A stretch of DNA of 37,086 bases, taken from positions 1 through 37,086 of the forward strand of contig QBMN01000020.1 in assembly GCA_003241845.1 (NCBI GenBank). Reading direction: 5' to 3'. Under the pieces are notes generated by a model. The model was not told the DNA's origin, did no database searches, and saw only the letters and a list, made by a program, of their open reading frames with translations. Below, in pieces: positions 1 through 8,518 of this stretch. The position numbers and the translations under genes were made by a program. Origin of the DNA: Shackletoniella antarctica. Lineage in GTDB: Bacteria; Cyanobacteriota; Cyanobacteriia; Phormidesmidales; Phormidesmidaceae. Every line of letters begins with the position of its first letter. The stretch's first letter is position 1.

Positions 1-234
1 GCCCCCATTACCCAGGCTCCGCCCCAGGCCGCACCCAGCTACTACGTGGTGACTGACTACAGCGGTGCTCAGTCGCTAGAGTCAGCTCGGAGCGTGGTGG
101 GCGACGCCTACGTGCGCAACTTTTCCAGCGGCACCCGGATTCAAATGGGCGCGTTTTCTCAAGAATCGTCGGCCCGTAGCTTAGTCAACCAGCTCCAGGG
201 ACAGGGGATTCCGGCCCAGGTGATTTCGCCCTAG
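1..234 (+). CDS. SPOR-domain protein, C-terminal fragment
   Basis: The gene enters from the left edge in frame 1 and ends at a TAG; only the last 77 residues are present. The visible part begins with a Pro/Ala/Gln-rich linker and continues into a SPOR-like fold: YYVVTDY, then RNFSSGTRIQMGAFSQESSARSL, ending in a GIPAQVI strand. The IQMGAF..E.SA..L core is typical of SPOR domains, which bind peptidoglycan stripped of stem peptides. The domain suggests an envelope or septal role, but the N-terminal part that would define the protein is outside the window. The domain call is fairly sure; the whole-protein function is unknown. Confidence 0.75.
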   Translation, partial: APITQAPPQAAPSYYVVTDYSGAQSLESARSVVGDAYVRNFSSGTRIQMGAFSQESSARSLVNQLQGQGIPAQVISP

Positions 235-251
235 AAAGGAGTGGGTGGAAT

Positions 252-320
252 GGTGAGGTGGGTGAGAACGTAGGTTCTGCAATCTTTTAGATCGCCCACC
301 CATCTACCCACCGACTCACC
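252..320. other. Imperfect inverted repeat between the SPOR gene and pspA
   Basis: GGTGAGGTGGGT (252-263) can pair with ACCCAC-cga-CTCACC (306-320), with a 3-nt bulge. A smaller AGAAC/GTTCT pairing lies inside. It could be a transcript end for the SPOR gene or part of the pspA leader. There is no T-tract, so it is not called a terminator. Confidence 0.3.
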
Positions 321-377
321 TACGCCTTCGAACCCGCCTGTTATGCTGAGGCAGGGCAACCATAGGGAGATCGTCTG

Positions 378-1076
378 ATGGGTCTGTTTGATCGGGTTTG
401 GCGAGTCTTGCGGGCTAACCTCAGTAGCGCGGTTAACCAGGCTGAAGACCCCGAAAAAGTGCTTGAGCAAGCCATGGCTGACATGCAGGGCAACCTGATT
501 CAGCTGCGGCAGGCGGTGGCCCAGGCGATCGCCACCCAAAAGCGCACCGAGCGCCAGAGTGCCCAGGCCAAATCGACCGCCCAAGAGTGGTACAACCGGG
601 CTGAGCTAGCCATTGCCAAGGGCGAAGAAGACCTAGCCCGCCAGGCGCTAACCCGTCGCCAAACCTATCTGCAATCGGCCCAGGCCATGGATGCCCAGCT
701 CGACCAGCAGCGCGATGTGGTCACCGGACTCAAAGACAATATGCGGCGGCTAGAGGCCAAAATTTCTGATGCCCGCACCAAAAAAGACCTCTACATTGCT
801 CGCGCTCGCTCCGCCGAGGCCTCCCAGCGCATTCAAGAAATGCTGGGTCAAACTGGCACCAGCGGCTCCATCGCAGCCTTTGAGCGCATGGAAGAGCGCG
901 TGATCGACTTAGAAGCCCAGTCTGAAGCCCTCGAAGAACTCAGCGGCGACCCTCTAGAGCGCCAGTTTGCTGCTCTAGAGGGTGGCTCGACTGCGGTGGA
1001 TAGTGAGCTTGAAGCGATGAAGAACCGCCTTGCAGGCCAGAGTGGCCCCCAAGATAGCCTGCCACCGTCGGCCTAG
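378..1076 (+). CDS. PspA/IM30 (Vipp1) family membrane-remodelling protein
   Basis: This 232-aa protein starts MGLFDRVWRVLRANL, the amphipathic helix 0 of the PspA/Vipp1 family, followed by the family signature AEDPEKVLEQAM.DMQ. The rest is almost continuous alpha-helical coiled coil rich in A, Q, E, R and K. ESCRT-III-like PspA/Vipp1 proteins form rods and rings on the inner face of membranes; in cyanobacteria Vipp1 supports thylakoid biogenesis and PspA answers membrane stress. The sequence ends soon after the SELEAMKNRL helix with a short Ser/Pro-rich tail. It therefore lacks the linker and extra C-terminal helix of Vipp1, and its length fits PspA better. The ATG follows GGGAGA about 9 nt upstream. 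The family is certain; PspA versus a shortened Vipp1 is not resolved. Confidence 0.88.
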   Translation: MGLFDRVWRVLRANLSSAVNQAEDPEKVLEQAMADMQGNLIQLRQAVAQAIATQKRTERQSAQAKSTAQEWYNRAELAIAKGEEDLARQALTRRQTYLQSAQAMDAQLDQQRDVVTGLKDNMRRLEAKISDARTKKDLYIARARSAEASQRIQEMLGQTGTSGSIAAFERMEERVIDLEAQSEALEELSGDPLERQFAALEGGSTAVDSELEAMKNRLAGQSGPQDSLPPSA

Positions 1077-1121
1077 GGAGGCAATGCTCAACGATGACAA
1101 TCACCGCCCAAAAACGGTTTT

Positions 1122-3476
1122 CTACTCTGCCCGTTGCAGAGCCGAAATTTTGGGGTCAATGATCTTACGCCCCTGGCCCTGAAAGTGGATAGCCAGACAA
1201 ATTTTATTGCCCGCGCCAAAAATATGGGTCACTTCCCCCGCCCCGTAGGACTTGTGCACCACCACATCGCCCACGGTCCAGTCTGACTCGTGGGCACCGC
1301 TGCCCGGTTTAGCGGCGGCTTCGCTCTTGTTGCGAGCTTCGCGGATGGGGGTGCTCCACTTTTGGGGCAGGCCCGTGGTGCTGTTGCCGGTGACCAGATC
1401 GAGGGGCAGCTCGCTTAAAAACAGCGAGGGGCTAGCGGGTTCGCGGTTGCCGTAGAGGCGGCGGGCGCGGGCGTGGGAGATGAATAGACGCTCGCGGGCG
1501 CGGGTAATGCCCACGTAGCAGAGGCGGCGTTCTTCTTCGGTGGCGGCGGGGTCTTCGAGCGATCGGTGGTTGGGGAAGAGGCCCTGCTCTAGACCAACCA
1601 GGAATACTACCGGGAACTCTAGCCCCTTGGAAGAGTGCAGGGTCATCAGCGAGACAGCATTTTTGCCCTCTTTGTTGTCGTCCATGTCAGAGGCCAGGGA
1701 GGCGTTAGACAGGAAGGCCAGCAGGGAGGGATCATCGACGTTTTCTTCCTCAAATTGCAGCACGGCGTTGTAGAGCTCCTGCACGTTGCCGAAGCGATCG
1801 TCGGCTTCGTCGGTGCCTTCGGCCTTCAGGGCCGCCAGGTAGCCGCTGTCTTCGAGCACCCCCTGGATGATCTCAGAGCCTTTTTGCTCGTCGATGCCCT
1901 GGCGGTATTTTTTAATGATGTCGACAAACTCCAGCACGCCCTTAGCCGAGCGACCGGCCAGGGTCTTGACCGAGGTGTCATCAGCGAGAATCTCCCACAG
2001 GGGAATGCCGCCCAGGGTTTGGGTGGCCTGCTCAAGCTTGTCGAGGGTGCCCTTGCCCACGCCGCGCCGGGGCACGTTGATCACCCGCTTGAGGCTAACG
2101 GTGTCGAAGGGGTTGGCGATCGCCCTCAAATACGCCAGCACATCTTTGATCTCGCGGCGATCGTAGAACCTCAGCCCCCCCACCACCTGGTAGGGAATGC
2201 TGTAGCGGGTCAGCACCTCCTCAAAGGCCCGCGACTGGGCGTTGGTGCGGTAGAGAATGGCAAAGCCCCCCCAGTTCAGCTCGGGGTGCTGGGTCTCCAG
2301 GTTGCGAATCTGGCTGACCACAAAGTCGGCCTCGGCGGTCTCATCTTCGGCCCGGTAAACGTAGATGCTTTCGCCCTCGCCTCGGGTGGCCCGCAGCACC
2401 TTGTCGATACGCTCGGTGTTATTTTCGATCAGGTGGTTGGCGACTTCGAGAATGTTGGAGGTGGAGCGGTAGTTCTCCTCCAGCTTCACCATGGTGCGGG
2501 TGTCGTCGTCGGCCAAGCCATCGCCAAAGTCATCCTGAAAGTTCATCAGAATGGTGAAATCTGCCGCCCTAAAGGAATAGATACTCTGATCGGCATCGCC
2601 AACAACGAAGACAGAGCGATGATCCCAGTTTTTGTAGGTGGCGATCGACTCGCCATTGGTGGCCAGCAGGCGAATCAGATCGTACTGGGTGCGGTTGGTG
2701 TCTTGGTATTCATCTACCAGAATGTGGCGGAAGCGCTTATGCCAGTAGGCCAGCACCTGCTCATTCTGCTGAAACAGATGCACCGGCATAAGAATCAAAT
2801 CGTCGAAATCGAGGGCGTTGTTTTCGGCCAGGGCCTTTTGGTAGTGGCGGTAGACATCGGCAATTACCCGGCCCCGGTAGTCAGGCTGCTCTTTTTCAAG
2901 TTCGTCCGGCGTCAGGTTTTGGTTTTTGGCGTTGCTGATGGCAAAGCGCACCGAGCGGGGGTTAAATTTTTTGTCGTCTAGGTTTAGGGTTTGGGTGACG
3001 ATGGTTTTGACCAAACCCTGGGCGTCAGACTCGTCAAAAATTGAGAAATTTTTTGTCCAGCGGTACCCGGCGGGATGCTGATACTTCTCAATGTCAAACC
3101 GCAAAATGCGGGCGCAGAGGGCGTGGAAAGTGCCAATCCACAGGTGTTTGGTGATGGTCTTGTAGACCTGTGACCTGAGCTTGGTCTGCTCGTACTGGGG
3201 CAGTGAGGAGAGCGATTTGCCGTGGCGGGCCTGGGCATCCTGCTCGGCAAACAGCACCTCAATGCGCTCTTTCATTTCCTTGGCGGCTTTATTGGTGAAG
3301 GTCACCGCCAAAATGTTGTCGGGGTCGGTCTTGTGGGTGAGCACCAGGTTGGCAATGCGGTAGGTGAGCGCCCGGGTTTTGCCCGACCCCGCCCCCGCCA
3401 CCACCAGCAGCGGCCCGCAGTAGTGTTCGACAGACTGGCGTTGGGCGGAGTTGAGGGGGGCGAGAAAATCAGTCAT
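1122..3476 (-). CDS. pcrA: ATP-dependent DNA helicase PcrA (UvrD/Rep family)
   Basis: A 784-aa superfamily 1A 3'-5' helicase. LNSAQRQSVEH (Q-motif region) is followed by Walker A AGAGSGKT at 27-34, motif Ia AVTFTNKAA near 57, motif II VDEYQDTN at 254-261, motif III GDADQSIYSFRAA near 293, then EENYRS and a late VGITRARERLF motif. The C-terminal 45 residues (VVHKSYGAGEV...IHFQGQGRKIIDP) form the small Tudor-like domain of PcrA/UvrD, which contacts RNA polymerase in characterised homologues. It acts in nucleotide-excision repair, replication restart and removal of RecA filaments. It converges on pspA with 45 bp between the stops. Length and all motifs are intact. Confidence 0.95.
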   Translation of the reverse strand: MTDFLAPLNSAQRQSVEHYCGPLLVVAGAGSGKTRALTYRIANLVLTHKTDPDNILAVTFTNKAAKEMKERIEVLFAEQDAQARHGKSLSSLPQYEQTKLRSQVYKTITKHLWIGTFHALCARILRFDIEKYQHPAGYRWTKNFSIFDESDAQGLVKTIVTQTLNLDDKKFNPRSVRFAISNAKNQNLTPDELEKEQPDYRGRVIADVYRHYQKALAENNALDFDDLILMPVHLFQQNEQVLAYWHKRFRHILVDEYQDTNRTQYDLIRLLATNGESIATYKNWDHRSVFVVGDADQSIYSFRAADFTILMNFQDDFGDGLADDDTRTMVKLEENYRSTSNILEVANHLIENNTERIDKVLRATRGEGESIYVYRAEDETAEADFVVSQIRNLETQHPELNWGGFAILYRTNAQSRAFEEVLTRYSIPYQVVGGLRFYDRREIKDVLAYLRAIANPFDTVSLKRVINVPRRGVGKGTLDKLEQATQTLGGIPLWEILADDTSVKTLAGRSAKGVLEFVDIIKKYRQGIDEQKGSEIIQGVLEDSGYLAALKAEGTDEADDRFGNVQELYNAVLQFEEENVDDPSLLAFLSNASLASDMDDNKEGKNAVSLMTLHSSKGLEFPVVFLVGLEQGLFPNHRSLEDPAATEEERRLCYVGITRARERLFISHARARRLYGNREPASPSLFLSELPLDLVTGNSTTGLPQKWSTPIREARNKSEAAAKPGSGAHESDWTVGDVVVHKSYGAGEVTHIFGAGNKICLAIHFQGQGRKIIDPKISALQRAE

Positions 3477-3562
3477 TGCAGCCGCGTGGGGTTTTTGCCT
3501 ATTTAGTATGACACTGGCTGCAAAGATGGAGTCACTCGTGATCGACTTCCGTGGCCTGGGTT

Positions 3563-3599
3563 ATCACCTAGGGTGCAGCCATTACCCTCCGCGATCGCC
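3563..3599 (+). repeat. 37-bp direct repeat, copy A, left of the toxin-antitoxin locus
   Basis: This copy matches 4201-4237 at 33 of 37 positions by eye. Both run ATCACCT..G..GTGCAG..TTACCCTCC and end in a HIP1 octamer. The two copies bracket the antitoxin and broken toxin genes, 638 bp apart. Confidence 0.7.
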
Positions 3600-3658
3600 C
3601 CCCCCGCGTAGTCACGGGGGTCATTGCCCATGGAAAAATCGTTCCCCTTAAACCCTCC

Positions 3659-3868
3659 TCAACCCACTCGTCTGAAACTTTCAACCAGTTTTAGATTAGC
3701 CCTCAGCCACTCATTCACCAGCGCCTGTACCTCTAGGCCACTTTCCTCAGCCAGGCGCTCCATCATGGCGCTGACATCAGCCTCTAGATAAATCGGCAAC
3801 TTAAACTCTGCCTGGGCATTGTAGAACTTGCCTCGCTCACCCCTGGAGAAATCGTATTCTGCTTTCAT
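3659..3868 (-). CDS. Small antitoxin of a BrnT-type toxin-antitoxin pair
   Basis: This 69-aa protein begins MKAEYDFSRGERGKFYN, an N-terminus I recognise from cyanobacterial antitoxins paired with small RNase toxins. The middle (LPIYLEADVSAMMERLAEES) and the helix EVQALVNEWLRANL resemble a ribbon-helix-helix-like DNA-binding unit, so it probably represses its own promoter and neutralises the toxin. Its ATG overlaps the TGA of the upstream toxin frame by 4 nt (ATGA at 3865-3868), the usual toxin-first BrnT arrangement. The partner is inactivated here, so the antitoxin is either a relic or kept as an anti-addiction or regulatory protein. Family assignment is from memory and moderately sure. Confidence 0.72.
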   Translation of the reverse strand: MKAEYDFSRGERGKFYNAQAEFKLPIYLEADVSAMMERLAEESGLEVQALVNEWLRANLKLVESFRRVG

Positions 3869-4137
3869 CCTTCAGACTCCTGGCACTGCAAGATCTCTGC
3901 TCTGGTGGCCTTTCGAGCTGAAATAATCCGAATGTGGCACAGATTATCGCTACCTTGCTCAAAGGTATGAATCACTACCTGCACAATGCCGATGTTGTCT
4001 ATCCCAAGGGTAATCCAGCGATCCTCCTGCTGGCTATGCTCCTCATGAAAAACAGTGGCGGCCCGACGAAAAGATACGCCATGCTTGCGCAGGTTAGTTG
4101 ATTCTTTCGCGGGATCTTAATCGAAACTGTATTTCAA
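3865..4137 (-). pseudogene. BrnT-family toxin, inactivated by an early stop codon
   Basis: Reading from a TTG at 4137 gives a 90-codon frame up to the TGA at 3865-3867. It reads LKYSFD, a stop, then DPAKESTNLRKHGVSF, AATVF, EDRWITLGI and IRIISARKATRAE. These are the landmarks of BrnT, a RelE-like ribonuclease toxin. The TAA at 4117-4119 (codon 7) stands where BrnT proteins carry the Trp of their FxWDPxK start motif. About ten residues usually found between AATVF and the HEEHS segment also seem to be missing. No good in-frame start lies just after the stop. The frame is otherwise open, so decay is recent. The family call is fairly sure; loss of function is inferred. Confidence 0.75.
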
Positions 4138-4200
4138 CCCTCATCGCCTAAACAAATTAGTCTATTTGTACCATGTCTTGAGGGTGCAAGATCGTGGGGC

Positions 4201-4237
4201 ATCACCTGTGGTGCAGCTGTTACCCTCCGCGATCGCC
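4201..4237 (+). repeat. 37-bp direct repeat, copy B, right of the toxin-antitoxin locus
   Basis: Partner of 3563-3599 (33/37 identical, same orientation, also ending in HIP1). It lies 64 bp downstream of the TTG of the toxin frame and 72 bp before the recO start. The sequence outside the repeats does not match, so the similarity stops sharply. Confidence 0.7.
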
Positions 4238-4308
4238 GACCCACTGTCTTCTCACTACCGAGCTCTGGGGTGAGCGCTATGCTAAGGCTCTAGCCCTGTC
4301 GTGGCCCC

Positions 4309-5172
4309 ATGAATCAAACCTATAAAGCTACTGGTATCAATCTAAAAGCTGTGCCCCTGGGCGAGACTGATCGCCTGCTCACCATTCTCACGCCTGATGT
4401 GGGGCTGGTGCGGGCCGTGGCACCGGGGGCGCGCAAGCACCAGTCGCGGCTGGGGGGGCGCAGCGGCCTGTTCGTGATTAATCAGGTGCTGGTGGTCAAG
4501 GGCAAGCACCTCGACAAGCTGATCCAGGCCGACACCCTGCGCACCTTTCCGGGGCTGAGTCAGCACCTGGGGCGGCTCACCGCCAGCCAGTATCTGGCCG
4601 AGGTGGTGCTGCTCATGGCCCTCAGCGACTGTCCCCAGGGCGAGTTGTTTCAGGTGTTTGTCGAGCATCTGGAGCGGCTCGAAACCGCCGCCCCCGAGGC
4701 GCTGCTGGCGGCTCTGTGCCACGGGCTATACCACCTGCTGGCCCTGGCCGGGGTGGCCCCCGAGGTGCACCACTGTACCCGCAGCCGCCGAGCGATTGTG
4801 CCCGATCTGCTCGACCCCGCCTGGCAGGTTGAGTTTAGCGCCGAGGCGGGCGGGCTGGTGCAGGCCACCGGGGAAAGGAATTTCAAGGAAAATCAGGGCC
4901 GCTACGGACACAAACGGCCCACTATGCTCACCGCCACCGATGTGGCGCTGCTGCAACAGCTCAGCAAACCCGAGATTTTGTCGACGGTAGCGATCAGGGG
5001 GGCGATCGCGGCCAAGGCTGCGTTGGCGCAGCCTCTCGAAATGGGCATTGCGGCAAAAAACCAGCAGCTCTGGTCACGAGTTGAGCGGCTTCTGCGAGAA
5101 TATACTCAAGACTACTTCGAACGCCCCATCCGGTCAGCAACTTTAGTTGATGTCTGTTTTGCTACCGTTTAA
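4309..5172 (+). CDS. recO: DNA repair protein RecO
   Basis: A 287-aa protein with the RecO layout: an N-terminal OB-fold (YKATGINLKAVPLGETDRLLTILTPDVGLVRAVAPGARK, about residues 5-45) and a helical C-terminal domain with the characteristic ASQYLAEVVLL and LCHGLYHLLALAGVAPE segments. RecO works with RecF and RecR to load RecA on SSB-coated gapped DNA and anneals complementary strands. Only one Cys (HHCTRS) remains where many bacterial RecO proteins have a four-Cys zinc finger. The MFS gene follows after 38 bp on the same strand, so co-transcription is possible. Confidence 0.93.
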   Translation: MNQTYKATGINLKAVPLGETDRLLTILTPDVGLVRAVAPGARKHQSRLGGRSGLFVINQVLVVKGKHLDKLIQADTLRTFPGLSQHLGRLTASQYLAEVVLLMALSDCPQGELFQVFVEHLERLETAAPEALLAALCHGLYHLLALAGVAPEVHHCTRSRRAIVPDLLDPAWQVEFSAEAGGLVQATGERNFKENQGRYGHKRPTMLTATDVALLQQLSKPEILSTVAIRGAIAAKAALAQPLEMGIAAKNQQLWSRVERLLREYTQDYFERPIRSATLVDVCFATV

Positions 5173-5210
5173 ACTGTTGAGTATAAAGCCCCCGGTCTGT
5201 TGGTTACCCC

Positions 5211-6701
5211 ATGCTGCGCGAGTTTGACGCTGATATCGATACCGCCAAGGCTGAGGCAAACGACTTGCCAGGGGCAACATCTGCCCAAGCGCCTGTAAAA
5301 GAGTCCTCGCCATCTCCGGCTCAGGCCGCTCCAGACTCCACTGCCCAGTCTTCTAGCCCCAGCGCTCCCCTAGAGTCCCAGCCATCTTCCCTAGAGGCCG
5401 ATAATGGCTTCAGGGCCATTTTTCAAAACCGCAATTTTTTGATTTTGTGGGCCGGGCAGCTCTTTTCTCAGCTGGCCGACAAGGTTTACCTGGTATTGAT
5501 GATTGCCATTATTGCTGCCCGGTTTGATACCCCAGATCAGAGCATTAGCGGCTGGGTGGCGGCAGTGATGATTGCGTTTACCATTCCGGCAGTGCTGTTT
5601 GGGGCGCTGGCTGGAGTATTTGTCGATGGCTGGCGCAAGCGCCCGGTGCTGGTGTGGTCTAACCTGCTGCGCGGCGGGCTGGTGATTGTGCTGCCCCTAG
5701 GCATCTGGCTCACAGCGGGCTGGGGTACGCTGCTAGACCTGCCTGTGGCCTTCTGGCTACTGCTGGTGGTGACATTTTTGATCTCTACCCTGACCCAGTT
5801 TTTTGCTCCAGCAGAGCAGTCGATTATTCCGCTGATTGTCGCCGAGAGCGATTTACTCTCCGCCAACTCCCTCTACACCACCACCATGATGGCCTCAGTG
5901 ATTGTGGGCTTTGCGGTAGGCGAGCCGCTGCTGGCTTTGGCCGACAAGCTGATGCTAGCCCTGGGTGTGGCCAACAACGGCCCGGCTATCTTAGTCGGCC
6001 TCAGCTATCTAGTAGCCGGGCTGTGCCTAATGACCATGGATCCCGGCAAAGAAAATTTGTCGCCTCCCCACGAAGATTGGTCTCATTTTTTGGCCGATAT
6101 CAAGGATGGATTTCGCTATCTAGGCCAACAGGTGCAGGTGAGAGTGGCGATTATTCAGCTGGTGCTGCTGTCGTCGGTGTTTGCCGCCCTGGCGGTGCTG
6201 GCGGTGCGCCTGGCCGAGATGATTCCGACCATCAAGGCGTCGCAGTTTGGCTTTTTACTGGCGGCGGGGGGTCTGGGCCTGGGTCTGGGGGCAGTGCTGG
6301 TGGGCAACTTTGGCCCCAGATTCCCCAGGCGTTTCTTGAGTCTGTGGGGTGCCTTGGGCATGGCTGGCTGCCTGATTGCCCTAGCCTGGACAACCCAGCA
6401 GCTGTGGGCTTCAATGGCGGTGATTGCCACCCTGGGTTTGTGCGGTGCCTTTGTGGGCATCCCTATGCAGACCCTAATTCAAGAAAAAACGCCTGAGGCC
6501 ATGCGCGGCAAAGTGTTTGGCCTGCAAAATAATATGGTCAATATTGCCCTTAGCCTGCCCCTTGCCCTGGCCAGCGTGGTTGAAGCGCGCCTCGGGTTAG
6601 CCAACGTTTTTGTGGGCATGGGGGCACTGGTTGGCATCGGAGGAGTTGTAACCTGGTATATTGCCGATACGGCATTGCGAAAGACCCAGGCCCAAGGCTA
6701 G
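5211..6701 (+). CDS. Major facilitator superfamily transporter
   Basis: This 496-aa protein starts with about 65 residues of hydrophilic, Ser/Pro/Ala-rich sequence with no predicted structure. About 12 hydrophobic helices follow, from FRAIFQNRNFLILWAGQLFSQLADKVYLV onward. The NFLILWAGQLFSQLADKV segment is the helix-1 signature of the MFS_3/DHA3-like drug or metabolite efflux group, and FVDGWRKRPVLVW between helices 2 and 3 is a variant of the MFS motif A loop. It is an inner-membrane secondary transporter, probably H+-coupled efflux. Substrate cannot be told. The N-terminal extension is longer than usual; a later start near the first helix cannot be excluded. Confidence 0.85.
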   Translation: MLREFDADIDTAKAEANDLPGATSAQAPVKESSPSPAQAAPDSTAQSSSPSAPLESQPSSLEADNGFRAIFQNRNFLILWAGQLFSQLADKVYLVLMIAIIAARFDTPDQSISGWVAAVMIAFTIPAVLFGALAGVFVDGWRKRPVLVWSNLLRGGLVIVLPLGIWLTAGWGTLLDLPVAFWLLLVVTFLISTLTQFFAPAEQSIIPLIVAESDLLSANSLYTTTMMASVIVGFAVGEPLLALADKLMLALGVANNGPAILVGLSYLVAGLCLMTMDPGKENLSPPHEDWSHFLADIKDGFRYLGQQVQVRVAIIQLVLLSSVFAALAVLAVRLAEMIPTIKASQFGFLLAAGGLGLGLGAVLVGNFGPRFPRRFLSLWGALGMAGCLIALAWTTQQLWASMAVIATLGLCGAFVGIPMQTLIQEKTPEAMRGKVFGLQNNMVNIALSLPLALASVVEARLGLANVFVGMGALVGIGGVVTWYIADTALRKTQAQG

Positions 6702-6812
6702 GTTCTATTTTTTACCTGAGGAAGGCTTGCAAATCAGTGCCGTGGCATAGACAAATGCGACGGTTTATAGCTGGCGCTGATTCTGGTTGTTCAACGGATA
6801 GCGTTAGACGAC

Positions 6813-7967
6813 ATGCACATTGCGTGGCTCGGTAAAAAATCCCCCTTCTGCGGCAATGTTACCTACGGTCGGGAGATCACCAACGCCCTACTGGAGCGAG
6901 GTAACCGGGTTACTTTTTTGCACTTCGACCAATCATCCCACGGTCACCACTGCGATAGTCTTTCTGAGCGATCAGAGGAGGTGTCCATCCCCTTTTTGTT
7001 CAAATCGCAGATTCTCACTATTCCCTCTCTAAAGTCGGGCAAACTGCTGGCGGATGCCCTAAAGCGGTTGCAGCCTGACATCGTCCATGCTTCGCTTACC
7101 CTGTCGCCCCTAGATTTTCGGCTACCTGAAATTTGTGCCGATTTGAATTTGCCCCTGGTGGCTACGTTTCACCCCGCCTTTGACCGCCGGGTGCGCAGCA
7201 TTACCTCCGGCACCCAGCACCTGACCTACCAGCTTTACGCCCCCTGTCTGGCTCACTACGATCGCGTTATCGTCTTCTCTGACCTCCAGCGCGACCTGCT
7301 GATCAAGCTGGGGGTGCCCGCTGCGACCCTGGCGGTAATTCCCAATGGGGTTGATATCCGCCGCTATTCTCCTGGGCCATCGGCGGTTAAGGCCGACCTC
7401 TATGCCCGCAGGCTGTTTATCTACCAGGGGCGCATTTCACCCGAAAAGAATGTAGAAGCGCTGCTGCGCGGGTGGCGCCAGGCTGATATGGGGCCGGGCT
7501 GCAAGCTGGCGATCGTAGGCGGTGGCCCCCTAGAGGCCTCACTCAAACGGTTTTACGACGATGACGACATCATCTGGCTGGGCTATCTGGCCAGTGAGCA
7601 GCGCCGCATCGATATTTTGCGGGCGGCGGATGGGTTTATTTTGCCCTCTTTTGTGGAAGGGCTTTCCCTCTCGCTGTTGGAGGCGATGGCCTGTGGCACC
7701 GCCTGCATCGCCACCGATGCCGGGGCCGATGGCGAAGTGTTGGCCGAGGGAGCGGGCATTGTGCTTGACACCCAGCGGGTATCGTCGCAGTTGCAGACTA
7801 TTTTGCCGATTCTCCGCGACCATCCTGAAATTACCCAGCTTTTGGGCAAAAAAGCCCAGGAGCGAGTGCTACAGCGCTACACCTTAAGGAACAACATCTC
7901 TGCCCTAGAGGTGCTCTATGGTCAGGTGACGGCAGAGCAGCGACTGGTGTGTGGGCAGCGGGCGTAG
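6813..7967 (+). CDS. GT4-family glycosyltransferase
   Basis: A 384-aa retaining glycosyltransferase with two Rossmann halves (GT-B fold). The acceptor half starts MHIAWLGKKSPFCGNVTYGREITNALLERGN, with the Gly-rich loop typical of GT4. The donor half contains FIYQGRISPEKNVEALLRGW, LAIVGGGPLEASLKR and the nucleotide-sugar EX7E region FVEGLSLSLLEAMACGTACIAT. The IPNGVDIRRYSPGP stretch between the halves is also typical. It would transfer a sugar from an NDP-sugar to a lipid or glycan; substrate unknown. The ATG is 111 bp after the MFS stop. A second GT4 gene at 27281-28486 is clearly divergent. Confidence 0.88.
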   Translation: MHIAWLGKKSPFCGNVTYGREITNALLERGNRVTFLHFDQSSHGHHCDSLSERSEEVSIPFLFKSQILTIPSLKSGKLLADALKRLQPDIVHASLTLSPLDFRLPEICADLNLPLVATFHPAFDRRVRSITSGTQHLTYQLYAPCLAHYDRVIVFSDLQRDLLIKLGVPAATLAVIPNGVDIRRYSPGPSAVKADLYARRLFIYQGRISPEKNVEALLRGWRQADMGPGCKLAIVGGGPLEASLKRFYDDDDIIWLGYLASEQRRIDILRAADGFILPSFVEGLSLSLLEAMACGTACIATDAGADGEVLAEGAGIVLDTQRVSSQLQTILPILRDHPEITQLLGKKAQERVLQRYTLRNNISALEVLYGQVTAEQRLVCGQRA

Positions 7968-8077
7968 GGAATTAGGTCGGTCTTAGGAAACGAACTTTAG
8001 GGGGCGAATTTCTGGCTGAATGTTGCCGGGGGTTGTGAGCACTGGCCCAGGAACCCGACTCCTTCGCTAGCCCCCGT

Positions 8078-8467
8078 CTATTCGCCGCAGTAGGCAATCA
8101 AATCAATCTCCACATCCCCATAGCCCGCTAGGGCAGTTACCCCTACCGTGGTGCGGCTGGGCTGGGGCGCATTGCCAAAGTACGACTGATAAATGGCGTT
8201 CACCGTTTCGTAGTAGCGAAAGTCGGTGACGAAAATACGTGCCATCACCACTCGTCTAAAGCCGCTACCCCCGTGGTCGAGCACCAGCGTCAGGTTGTCC
8301 ATCACCCGGCGGGTCTGCTCTTCGATTGAACCTTTGATGACCTTGCCTGTCGCTGGGTCTTCGGCCAGCTGCCCGGTGACAAACAAAAAATCTCCGGCCC
8401 TTACAGCGTGGGAGTAGGGGGCCACCGGAGGCAGCACATTATTGGGTAAGGTCATGAATTGAAGCAT
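8078..8467 (-). CDS. RidA-family (YjgF/UK114) enamine/imine deaminase
   Basis: This 129-aa protein spans the whole RidA fold. It shows PYSHAVRAGDFLFVTGQLAEDP, then EEQTRRVMDNL, and ends with PSRTTVGVTALAGYGDVEIDLIAY, which includes the conserved Arg (PSRTTV) and Glu (VEIDLIA) of the trimer-interface active site. RidA hydrolyses reactive enamine/imine intermediates released by PLP enzymes such as threonine dehydratase, protecting PLP enzymes. ATG at 8467; a second ATG five codons in is possible. It lies 51 bp downstream of the kinase cluster on the same strand and may be read through from it. Confidence 0.92.
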   Translation of the reverse strand: MLQFMTLPNNVLPPVAPYSHAVRAGDFLFVTGQLAEDPATGKVIKGSIEEQTRRVMDNLTLVLDHGGSGFRRVVMARIFVTDFRYYETVNAIYQSYFGNAPQPSRTTVGVTALAGYGDVEIDLIAYCGE

Positions 8468-8518
8468 GGGCCTGGCTCTAGAAACGGCAGCAGCATAGTG
8501 TACCTTTAAGTTCTATGA

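Noticed and set aside
1635-2981. A 448-codon open frame on the + strand
   Set aside because: It lies fully antisense to pcrA, whose motifs are intact. Its translation has no recognisable domain and follows from GC-rich codon use on the opposite strand.
3601-3620. CCCCCG / CGGGGG hairpin upstream of pcrA
   Set aside because: A 6-bp stem without a T-tract on either side; too little for a terminator or regulator call.
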